From Acidimicrobiales bacterium (GTDB lineage: Bacteria; Actinomycetota; Acidimicrobiia; Acidimicrobiales; SHLQ01): a stretch of 64,000 nucleotides of DNA. A program made the translations under genes and the position numbers. Every line of letters starts with the position of its first letter. Position 1 is the first letter of the stretch. Shown here in pieces: positions 32,637 through 40,200 of this stretch. The stretch lies in NCBI GenBank assembly GCA_020629635.1, contig JAHDCX010000005.1, positions 159,855-223,854 of the forward strand, given 5' to 3'. The notes under the pieces are model-generated. The model saw only the letters and a list, made by a program, of their open reading frames with translations, made no database searches and was not told where the DNA came from.

Positions 32637-35065
32637 GCCTTGAGTCGCTCCGAGGCCGGGTCGAAGAGCGGCCCGGTCACAATCGAGGCGGGCATGCGTC
32701 GGCCGGTGCGCTGGACCTCGACCACGGTGCCTTCGGTGGCGTGTTCGGCATCCACAAACGCGTGGGCGAGGAACGCGCCGACGTTGGGGCCGTACTCGCC
32801 GCCGGCGATGTAGCCGACGACGTCATCGCCGATCAGCACCGGTTCCCAGCCGTAGACCACCGCATCGGCGTCATCGAAGCGCAGGGTCGACACCTTGCGA
32901 CGTACCGGCGCCGCGAGCGCGGCGGCCTTGCCGTGGAAGTCCTTGGTCTTGCTCATGGCCCACGACACACCGCTCTCTGCCGGGGTGTACTCGGGCGTGA
33001 GGTCACTCCCCCACAGGCGGTAGCCCTTCTCGATCCGGGCCGAGAACACCGTCTGCGCGCCGACGGCCGGCATGTCGAACGCTCGGCCCGCCTCCCAGAG
33101 CGTGTCCCAAACGTGCAGCGCAAATGACTGGGGCACGTAGATCTCCCAGCCGAGCTCGCCGACGTAGGACAGCCGAAGCGCGGTGACCGGGGCCATGCCG
33201 ACTCCGATGTCGCGCATCGTGTACCAACCGAAAGCGCCGTCGGAGACGTCGTCGTGGGTGACGGTTTCGAGTACGGCCCGACTGTTGGGGCCCCACAATC
33301 CGATGGCGACCAGTTCTTCGCTGCGGTCGCGGTAAGTGACCGATCCATCGTCGGGTGCGTGCGAGGAGAACATCGCCATCTCGGCCGGAAGGTTGCCTTT
33401 GCCGGTGAGGATCCACCAGGTGTCGGCGCTGCGGCGGGCGACTGTGACGTCGCGGGCCACCCCTCCTGATGGGGTGAGCACGAGCGAGTATGCGATACCG
33501 CCGACGGGCACATCGATGTCGGCAGTGCACAGCCACTGGAGGTGTCCGAGGGCACCGGGGCCCGACACTTCGATCGGCCCGATCGCCGCCGACCAGTCGA
33601 CGAGGCCGACGTTGTCGCGCATCTCGAGATGTTCGGCCGCCATCGTCGGCGTCCAGCCGATGGCGTCGTAGCCGGTCCGCTCCACGATCTGGTCGGCGTG
33701 CTTGGCGACCAGTCCGTCGTTGGACGAGTACCAGAGCGGTGTCTCCTGCCCGGCGATCGGCACGAACTCGGCGCCGAGGGCTTCGAGGCGATGGTGGTAC
33801 GGGGCGTGGCGCAGGCCGCGGACCGATGACGCGACGGCCGACGGGTGGAGGTCTTCGAAGCCGATCTCGTAGAAGTAGCCGGCCTGACGCCAGAGGAACT
33901 CGCGGTTGGACTGGTGGCGGTGGAAGCGATCGATGTGGCCGGGCGTGACGTCCATGCCCGGATCGCCAGTGGTCATCCACCGAGTCATGACCGCGCCGAC
34001 CTCACTGGCGAACGACAGCCAGGCACCGACCGCCGACCACAGTCCCTTGACGGTGGTCTCGCCCATGATCGGATGGTCGTCGACGGTGAAGGAGAACATG
34101 CCGTTGAACCCGTGGTCGATCGCGACGTCGGCGAGCGGCGGCATGTGATGCTGCATCTTCGACCAGGCGGAGGTGAAGTCGTCCGCGGTGAACGGCATCT
34201 TCGCCGTCTTCGGAAGCTCCTTCGGGTCGACGAGCATCGCCGGATGGTCGTAGCTGCCGATGCCGATGTGATCGAGATGCTGGCGGAAGTAGATCGACAG
34301 GTCGTCGAAGGTGGCAACCGGGATCTCGACGTCGGTCGTGGCGTCGGCGAGCATCGGCACGGGTGTCGTGTGGATGTACTGGTGCTGTCCCGGGAACAAC
34401 GGCATGACCGTGCCGGTCTTCTCGGCCAACAGCGGCGACCAGATGTTGGTGCACACAATCGCCTGGTCGCAGGTGATCCGCCCCGCATCGCCCGAGCAGA
34501 CGACCGCGGCGATCCTGCCGTCGACGACCTCGAGATCGATCACTTCGTTGTGCGGGTGCATCGTGACGCGACCGGTTGCCTCCGCGATCTGTTGCATCGA
34601 GTGGGCGATCCGGCTCGTCTTCACGATGCCCGATGACGGAATCCAGACGCCACCTTCGATCGTGGACGGGTCGACCAGGGGCAGCTTCTCGGCGATCTCC
34701 TGTGGCGACAGCATGTGCGCCTCCATGCCCTCGGACATGCCCATCTCGGCGAGCCGCTTGTGGGCGTCGAGGCGTTGTGGCGTGTTGGCGACCTGGATGA
34801 GACCCGTGCGCCAGAACTGCTCCTTGCCGGGTTCGGCGAGCGGCAGCTGGTCGTATACCTCCCGGGACTTGCGGCCAAGGGTCGTGAAGAAGTGCGAGCC
34901 GGTCAGCGTGCGCAGGCCGCCCGGGGCATGGGAGGTGGAGCCGTCGTTCTCGTCGAGCGCTCCCTTGTCGACGAGCGCGACGCCGTCGACACCGGCTTGC
35001 GCAAGGTGGTACGCCACGCTCGACCCGATGACCCCGCCCCCGATGACGACGATGTTTGCGTGCAT
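32633..35065 (-). CDS. Dimethylglycine/sarcosine dehydrogenase-like flavoprotein
   Basis: The 810-residue protein has an N-terminal DAO-type FAD domain (IVVIGGGVIGSSVAYHLAQA at 5-24) and the usual sarcosine/dimethylglycine dehydrogenase linker. The C-terminal half is GcvT-like and binds tetrahydrofolate (MRDNVGLVDWSAAIGPIEVS, AVTALRLSYVGELGWEIYVP, EKGYRLWGSDLT). These enzymes oxidise N-methyl groups and pass formaldehyde to folate. GTG 35068 precedes ATG 35065. It is in operon with an AraC regulator. An MttB-family methyltransferase begins at 63.7 kb, so the strain may use methylated amines; the two are far apart. Confidence 0.9.
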   Translation of the reverse strand: MHANIVVIGGGVIGSSVAYHLAQAGVDGVALVDKGALDENDGSTSHAPGGLRTLTGSHFFTTLGRKSREVYDQLPLAEPGKEQFWRTGLIQVANTPQRLDAHKRLAEMGMSEGMEAHMLSPQEIAEKLPLVDPSTIEGGVWIPSSGIVKTSRIAHSMQQIAEATGRVTMHPHNEVIDLEVVDGRIAAVVCSGDAGRITCDQAIVCTNIWSPLLAEKTGTVMPLFPGQHQYIHTTPVPMLADATTDVEIPVATFDDLSIYFRQHLDHIGIGSYDHPAMLVDPKELPKTAKMPFTADDFTSAWSKMQHHMPPLADVAIDHGFNGMFSFTVDDHPIMGETTVKGLWSAVGAWLSFASEVGAVMTRWMTTGDPGMDVTPGHIDRFHRHQSNREFLWRQAGYFYEIGFEDLHPSAVASSVRGLRHAPYHHRLEALGAEFVPIAGQETPLWYSSNDGLVAKHADQIVERTGYDAIGWTPTMAAEHLEMRDNVGLVDWSAAIGPIEVSGPGALGHLQWLCTADIDVPVGGIAYSLVLTPSGGVARDVTVARRSADTWWILTGKGNLPAEMAMFSSHAPDDGSVTYRDRSEELVAIGLWGPNSRAVLETVTHDDVSDGAFGWYTMRDIGVGMAPVTALRLSYVGELGWEIYVPQSFALHVWDTLWEAGRAFDMPAVGAQTVFSARIEKGYRLWGSDLTPEYTPAESGVSWAMSKTKDFHGKAAALAAPVRRKVSTLRFDDADAVVYGWEPVLIGDDVVGYIAGGEYGPNVGAFLAHAFVDAEHATEGTVVEVQRTGRRMPASIVTGPLFDPASERLKA

Positions 35066-35165
35066 CACCGGAGACTAGATCGGCACGGCCACGCGACGGA
35101 TTCTGCGACTCCGAAACGATGTCTGGGTGGGAACGCAGCGCGCCTGCGCTGCGGAAGGGAGACCC

Positions 35166-35582
35166 ATGTTGAAGAAAGTCATCGCCCTCTGCCTCTCGGC
35201 CATGATCTGGTCGACGGCACTCGTCGGAACGGCAGCTGCAGATGCTCCCGAACCATTCACGGTGGAGTTCAGCTTCGAGGATGTGAACCCGTGCACGGGA
35301 GAACCTCACGTGATCACCATCGAACTGGTCATTCGGGAACGCGTTCACAAGAACAACTTCGTGGCGACAGTCCGGGCCAGTGGGTCGACGAGTGACGGCT
35401 ACACCATGGTGAGCGGCAGCGAGACCGTGGTCGAAACGAAGAAGGGGGTCAACGCTCGATTCATGGATCGGTGGGTCGGCGAGGATGGATCGAAGTTCCA
35501 GGCGCGAGGGTCGTTCGGTCTGAATTTCGAGACGGAGAAGCTCCGAAAGGACACTTTCGTCCTCCGCTGCATCGGTCGATAA
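35166..35582 (+). CDS. Small secreted protein of unknown function
   Basis: The 138-residue product has a signal peptide (MLKKVIALCLSAMIWSTALV to AAADA, cleavage near 26) and a mature domain of about 112 residues with two Cys residues (CTGEP and RCIGR), probably one disulfide closing the fold. No family recognised. It has a good ribosome-binding site (GGAAGGGAGA) before ATG 35166, and a hairpin terminator follows 12 bp after the stop, so it is a single-gene unit. Confidence 0.8.
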   Translation: MLKKVIALCLSAMIWSTALVGTAAADAPEPFTVEFSFEDVNPCTGEPHVITIELVIRERVHKNNFVATVRASGSTSDGYTMVSGSETVVETKKGVNARFMDRWVGEDGSKFQARGSFGLNFETEKLRKDTFVLRCIGR

Positions 35583-35594
35583 CCGCGATCGTGG

Positions 35595-35618
35595 GGTGAC
35601 CGGTTTCGGCCGGTCACC
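35595..35618 (+). terminator. Hairpin terminator
   Basis: A 9-bp stem GGTGACCGG / CCGGTCACC with a TTTCGG loop directly after the small secreted protein gene. There is no clear U-run. Confidence 0.7.
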
Positions 35619-35659
35619 TCGCAGACTTTCCTCGGGACATCCGGTTCTTGCGTAGAACG

Positions 35660-35684
35660 ATTGACATGGTGCAATCCTGTCAAT
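35660..35684. promoter_or_regulatory. Palindromic operator before DUF1648-GntR pair
   Basis: ATTGACA - 11 bp - TGTCAAT, perfect 7-bp arms, ending 12 bp before the first start codon. The left arm also contains TTGACA. A weak promoter TTGCGT-N16-TGCAAT (35648-35675) would have its -10 inside the dyad. The likely binder is the GntR protein encoded by the second gene of the operon. Confidence 0.55.
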
Positions 35685-35696
35685 CATCATGGAGCC

Positions 35697-36665
35697 ATGA
35701 ACCCCGAAACCACGCCGACGATCGATCGACGAAGACTGGTCACGACGCTCGGACTACCACTGATGATTGCATTGGGCGCGTCGCTGTATCTGGTGGCAGT
35801 CCGGTCACGACTACCGATCGAGGTCGCCACACACTGGAACGGCGACGGCGTGGCCGACGGGTTCACCTCACGCGACACGCTCCCCTGGCTGGCGGCCGTG
35901 TTGTCCCTCGTCTCGGGTCTTCCGATCACCCTGATCGCACTTGTCGCCTCGACATCGCCACTGATGCCCCGGTGGTTGAGCGGACTCGGTGGCGGCATCG
36001 TCGCCTTCGTCGCCGCGATCTTCCTCTTTACCGCACAGGCACAGCTCGACACGGAGGAAATCATCGAGTTCCCGGGATGGGTGATCGGTCTTGCCACCGT
36101 CGCTGGCCTTGCTGTGACCGCCCTCGGCGCCGTCCTCACTCCCCCGCCCGAATCGCTCCCGGCGACGACCGATCCCGCACCCGCGGACGCGTTGCGGCAC
36201 CCGCTCGCCGAGGGCGCAACAGCCGTCTGGACCGGCCGCACCCCGTTCGGCATGGCCATGGTGATCGCCACACTGCTGACGACGATGCTGTTCCTCGTGC
36301 TCGCGGCCTTCACGTCGTGGTGGATGCTTGCGATGCTCCTCGTGCTCGCCCTCGTCCTGATTGGTTCGACGAGCTTTGCGGTCACCGCTGGACCGGCGGG
36401 AGTCCGCGTCGCCGGAATCTTCGGCTTTCCGCGAGTGACGGTGCCACTCGCCGAGATCACGGCGGCAGAAGCCGGCACCATTCGAGCGATGCAGTTCGGG
36501 GGCTGGGGGTACAAGATCAACCTCGCCGGCGACTCCGCCGTGATCACGCAAAGCGGCTCCGCGCTCGTGCTTCACCGAACCGACGGCAAGCGCTTCCTCG
36601 TCTCGCTCGATCGCCCCGAACAACCCGCGGCGCTGCTGTCGACGCTCATGGACCGGCGAGCATGA
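35697..36665 (+). CDS. DUF1648-domain membrane protein
   Basis: The 322-residue protein has about six or seven membrane helices. The N-terminal region with LPIEVATHWNGDGVADGFTS is the DUF1648 signature. The C-terminal domain after the last helix (VRVAGIFGFPRVTVPLAEIT, GWGYKINLAGDSAVITQSGS) is a PH-like fold. In many Gram-positives this protein is paired with a GntR/YtrA regulator, as here: the stop overlaps the regulator ATG by 4 bp. Function is unknown; envelope stress has been proposed for related pairs. Confidence 0.85.
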   Translation: MNPETTPTIDRRRLVTTLGLPLMIALGASLYLVAVRSRLPIEVATHWNGDGVADGFTSRDTLPWLAAVLSLVSGLPITLIALVASTSPLMPRWLSGLGGGIVAFVAAIFLFTAQAQLDTEEIIEFPGWVIGLATVAGLAVTALGAVLTPPPESLPATTDPAPADALRHPLAEGATAVWTGRTPFGMAMVIATLLTTMLFLVLAAFTSWWMLAMLLVLALVLIGSTSFAVTAGPAGVRVAGIFGFPRVTVPLAEITAAEAGTIRAMQFGGWGYKINLAGDSAVITQSGSALVLHRTDGKRFLVSLDRPEQPAALLSTLMDRRA

Positions 36666-37015
36666 TTCTCACGATCGATCTCGGCTCGGATCGGCCGCTG
36701 TTCCATCAGATCGTCGACGGGGTGAAGCGAGCCCTCGTCGACGGAGAACTTGTCGCCGGTGATTCGCTTCCGGCGGGACGCGAGCTCGCCGCGCAGCTAG
36801 ATGTTTCGCTCGAGACCGTCCAGCGCGCCTACCGACTCCTCGCCGAAGATGGCATCGTCGTCTCACGGGTCGGTCGGGGAACGCGGATCGCCGAACCCGT
36901 TGCCCTCGATCGGATCCAACTCGACTCGTTGATCACCGACTTGGTCTCTCGTGCCCGCGAGGCGGGAGTCTCGAAGGCCCGACTCACCGCGCTCGTCGAC
37001 GATGCGTGGTCCTGA
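36662..37015 (+). CDS. GntR-family regulator, YtrA type
   Basis: A short 117-residue GntR protein: PLFHQIVDGVKRALVDGELV, SLPAGRELAAQLDVSLETVQ, RAYRLLAEDGIVVSRVGRGT, then a small helical dimer domain of about 40 residues. The lack of a ligand domain puts it in the YtrA subfamily. It overlaps the DUF1648 gene (ATGA) and a palindrome precedes the pair, so it is probably autoregulatory. Confidence 0.92.
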   Translation: MILTIDLGSDRPLFHQIVDGVKRALVDGELVAGDSLPAGRELAAQLDVSLETVQRAYRLLAEDGIVVSRVGRGTRIAEPVALDRIQLDSLITDLVSRAREAGVSKARLTALVDDAWS

Positions 37016-37067
37016 TCACCGTCCCCTCGGACGGGAACTCACGGAGGAGGCGCGTCGTACAAGAACC

Positions 37068-38390
37068 ATGCGCCTGCTCACTCTTGCTCTCCTTCTCGTC
37101 CTCGCCAGCACCGCGTGCGCGAGTGACGCATCCCCTACCGCGACCGGCGACTCGGTGTCGGACATCTCGACCCTCGACACCGCCGACACGACGATGCCGG
37201 CCTCCACCGGCGACGCCACCACTGCACTACCCCCCACGAGCACAGACCGAGCCGCTCCCGACCCGAACGCTCCGACGGACGCCCTCGCCGCGAGCTTTGC
37301 CGACGCCGGGTTCGACATCCTGCGAACTCAGGACTCGACGACCAACTCCGTCCTGAGTCCAACGAGCATCGGCCACGCACTCCTGATGGCTCGAGCGGCA
37401 GCCGACGACGCCACGCGAGCGGCAATCGATGCGTCGCTGAATCTTCCCGAGGGCATGAGCGCCCATGACGCGTGGAACACGATCGATGCGGCGATCCAAG
37501 ACGCAAGCGGCGCGGCCCGAGACATCGAGGGCGAACCGACGCCGGTGATCACGATCGCCGATCGGATCTGGCCAGCAGAGGGCGTCACCCCGGACCAGGG
37601 ATGGGTCGACCTACTCGCCACCCACCACGGAAGCGACGTGGCCACCATCGACGTCACCCAGGCCGACGCCGCCCGCGACGAGATCAACGCGTGGGTGGCC
37701 GATGCGACCGAAGGGCTCATTCCTGATCTGCTCCCGCCGGGATTCATCGACGAATCCACGACGCTGGTCCTCACCGACGCGATCTACTTCAAGGCGCAGT
37801 GGCAGACGGTCTTCGGCAAGTACGGAACGATGGACGGCGACTTCACGCTGCTCGACGGATCGACCACACCCACCACCTATCTGCGTGAGCTTGAGGGGCG
37901 AGGGGCCCGGGGAGCCGGAGACGGATGGACCGCCGCGGAGCTGCCGTATCTCGGAGATCAGTTCTCGATGCTCGTCGTCGTTCCCGACGCTGGCCGCTAC
38001 GACGAGATGCGTACAGAACTCTCCGCAGACCTGCTCAACACGATCGACGCCGCGATCACACCCGGGCCCTACGAACTGCTCCTGCCGAAGTGGACCGACG
38101 ACAGCTCGATCGACCTCCTCCCCTGGCTCACCGAAGTCGGTGCAGCGCCCGGCGCGTATCCGGGAATCTCCCCAGGCAGCTTCCTCTCGGGCGGCGTGCA
38201 TGCGGCGGACATCGCGGTCAACGAGATGGGCACGGTGGCCGCGGCGGCAACGGCCCTCGGGTTCACTTTGTCTGGCACGCCCCCGCCAGAGCTGACCGTC
38301 GCTGCTGATCGGCCGTTCTTCTACGTGATTCGCCATGTCGACAGTGGTCTCGTGCTGTTTGCCGGGCAGGTCACGAATCCCGTCGAGTGA
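37068..38390 (+). CDS. Serpin-family protease inhibitor, lipoprotein
   Basis: The 440-residue product has a lipoprotein signal (LTLALLLVLASTAC), a Thr/Ser-rich linker of about 50 residues, and a complete serpin fold. Diagnostic stretches: SVLSPTSIGHALLMARAAAD near the start, LVLTDAIYFKAQWQTVF in the shutter, the hinge VNEMGTVAAAATA that inserts into sheet A, and the end FFYVIRHVDSGLVLFAGQVT. The reactive-centre loop is thus at about 395-415; the small, Ala-rich hinge indicates a real inhibitor. It acts outside the cell, trapping foreign or own proteases. It is 52 bp after the GntR gene. Confidence 0.9.
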   Translation: MRLLTLALLLVLASTACASDASPTATGDSVSDISTLDTADTTMPASTGDATTALPPTSTDRAAPDPNAPTDALAASFADAGFDILRTQDSTTNSVLSPTSIGHALLMARAAADDATRAAIDASLNLPEGMSAHDAWNTIDAAIQDASGAARDIEGEPTPVITIADRIWPAEGVTPDQGWVDLLATHHGSDVATIDVTQADAARDEINAWVADATEGLIPDLLPPGFIDESTTLVLTDAIYFKAQWQTVFGKYGTMDGDFTLLDGSTTPTTYLRELEGRGARGAGDGWTAAELPYLGDQFSMLVVVPDAGRYDEMRTELSADLLNTIDAAITPGPYELLLPKWTDDSSIDLLPWLTEVGAAPGAYPGISPGSFLSGGVHAADIAVNEMGTVAAAATALGFTLSGTPPPELTVAADRPFFYVIRHVDSGLVLFAGQVTNPVE

Positions 38391-38400
38391 CCAGCAGTTG

Positions 38401-40200
38401 TTACTTGTTGGGACTTGACCCCAGGGTGTTGCCGATCCAGTCGGCGTGGAGCGCGGCGTAGGTCCCTCCGGCAGCGACGAGGGTGTCGTGGGTGCCGACT
38501 TCGACAATGCGGCCCGCATCCATCACCACGACCAGGTCGGCGCGCTCGGCGGTCGACAGTCGGTGGGCGATGGAGATGGTCGTGCGACCCTCGCTGAGTC
38601 GTTCGAGCGCGCTCGCCATGCGGACCTCGGTCTCGGGGTCGACGGCGCTGGTCGCCTCGTCGAGGATCAGGAGACCAGTGTCGGCGACCTGGGCACGGAT
38701 GAGCGCCACCAACTGACGCTCGCCAACCGAAATCCCCTCCCCACGTTCGCCGGCGAGGGTGTCGAGCCCGTCGGGCAGTGAGGACACCCAGTCCTCGAGA
38801 CCCAGCGCCCGCGTGGCGTCCTCGATCGCGTCGGCGGTCACGTCTGGTCGACCGAATCGAATGTTGTCTCGGAGCGTCGTGTCGAACAGAAACCCGTCCT
38901 GGGGGACCATGCGGACGATCCGGTTGCGACTCTCCCGCGCAATGGTCCGCAGGTCATGGCCGCCGATGAGGACCTCTCCCCCCGTCGGATCAGCGAGGCG
39001 CGCGAGCAGCTTGGCAAGAGTCGTCTTGCCACTACCCGTCTCCCCGACGATCGCCACCGACTGCCCAGGGTCGATCTGCAGGGACACCTCCTGCAGAACG
39101 GGTCCGCCCGTTCGGTAGGCGAAGTCGACGTTGCGAAGTTCGACCGACGGCGCACCTGGGGCGAGCTCGATACCGGGGTCGGGTTCGACGACATCGATCT
39201 CGACGTCGAGCATCTGGAGGATCTTCCACCACCCGGCGAGTGCCGTCTGGGTCTGGTCCAGCACCTCGCCGAGCTGAGTGATCGGCTGGATCAACAACGT
39301 CACCAGAAAGATGAACGCGGTCGCCTGCCCGAGCGTCAACGTGTCCGGACCAAGCAACACGGCACCGACGATCACCGCGCCGGTGGTCAGTCCTCCGAAG
39401 AAATCCATCGTCGGTCCGAGCAGCGAGAAGAACTTGTGGGCTCGGATCTGCGCGTCGACCAACGACCAGTTGCCGTCTTCGAGACGGTCCCCGACTCGGT
39501 GCTCATAGCCGTAGGCGCGAATCGTCGCTGCACCAGCGACGGCCTCCGACGTCCGGCTGATCATCTCGCCGGTCGCCGAGCGGACCTCGTTGTAGGCCAC
39601 GAGCTGGCGGCGCTGGATCCTCCGGAGGATCGGCAGCAGCGGCAGATAGATCGCGATGGTCACCAGCGTCAGCTGCCAGCTGTAGATCGCCATGACGACG
39701 AGGACGCCGACGATCAAGGTTGTGTTGAGGATCCAGGAGAGCGCGCCCCACTGCGTGAATGCGGCGAGCGTCTCGACGTCGCTGGTCACGCGTGCCGTGA
39801 GAATGCCCTTCTTGCGGGCGGTGTGCTCGGCAAGGCTGAGCTCTTGGATGTGGGAGAAGACGCGGACCCGCGTGGCGTAGAGGGTGTCTTCGGCGGTACG
39901 AATCACGCGGCGGTAGGTCGCGGTCGTCAGCACGTAGATCGTGAGAATGATCAGCGCTGCCATGACGGCTGCCTGCGAGATGACATCGACGTCGACCTCG
40001 CCATCGGAGAGTCCGCGGTCGAGCGCCTGTTGGATGACGATGGGCAGCACGAGTCGCGCCATCGCGCTGAGGATGCCGAACAGGACGGTGATCCCGAGCC
40101 CGGCGCGGAGCTCGGGGCTCGATCGGAGGCCGCGGCGCAGGATGCGCATTGCCGGAGGTTGCTCCGTGTCGAGCAGTTCGAGGGAGCGGGCCGAGGTCAT
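38401..40200 (-). CDS. ABC exporter half-transporter (heterodimer subunit 2)
   Basis: The 599-residue protein has a six-helix ABC membrane domain (about 30-320) and an ATPase domain with Walker A GETGSGKT, Walker B LLILDEATSAVD and H-loop IAHRLS. The signature is altered: ISVGERQ instead of LSGGQ. The partner gene upstream has a normal signature but Asp for the catalytic Glu, so together they form one active and one degenerate ATP site, as in known heterodimeric multidrug exporters. ATG 40200 overlaps the partner by 4 bp. The last codons contain a 12-mer shared with the REP-like element at 27.8 kb. Confidence 0.93.
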   Translation of the reverse strand: MTSARSLELLDTEQPPAMRILRRGLRSSPELRAGLGITVLFGILSAMARLVLPIVIQQALDRGLSDGEVDVDVISQAAVMAALIILTIYVLTTATYRRVIRTAEDTLYATRVRVFSHIQELSLAEHTARKKGILTARVTSDVETLAAFTQWGALSWILNTTLIVGVLVVMAIYSWQLTLVTIAIYLPLLPILRRIQRRQLVAYNEVRSATGEMISRTSEAVAGAATIRAYGYEHRVGDRLEDGNWSLVDAQIRAHKFFSLLGPTMDFFGGLTTGAVIVGAVLLGPDTLTLGQATAFIFLVTLLIQPITQLGEVLDQTQTALAGWWKILQMLDVEIDVVEPDPGIELAPGAPSVELRNVDFAYRTGGPVLQEVSLQIDPGQSVAIVGETGSGKTTLAKLLARLADPTGGEVLIGGHDLRTIARESRNRIVRMVPQDGFLFDTTLRDNIRFGRPDVTADAIEDATRALGLEDWVSSLPDGLDTLAGERGEGISVGERQLVALIRAQVADTGLLILDEATSAVDPETEVRMASALERLSEGRTTISIAHRLSTAERADLVVVMDAGRIVEVGTHDTLVAAGGTYAALHADWIGNTLGSSPNK

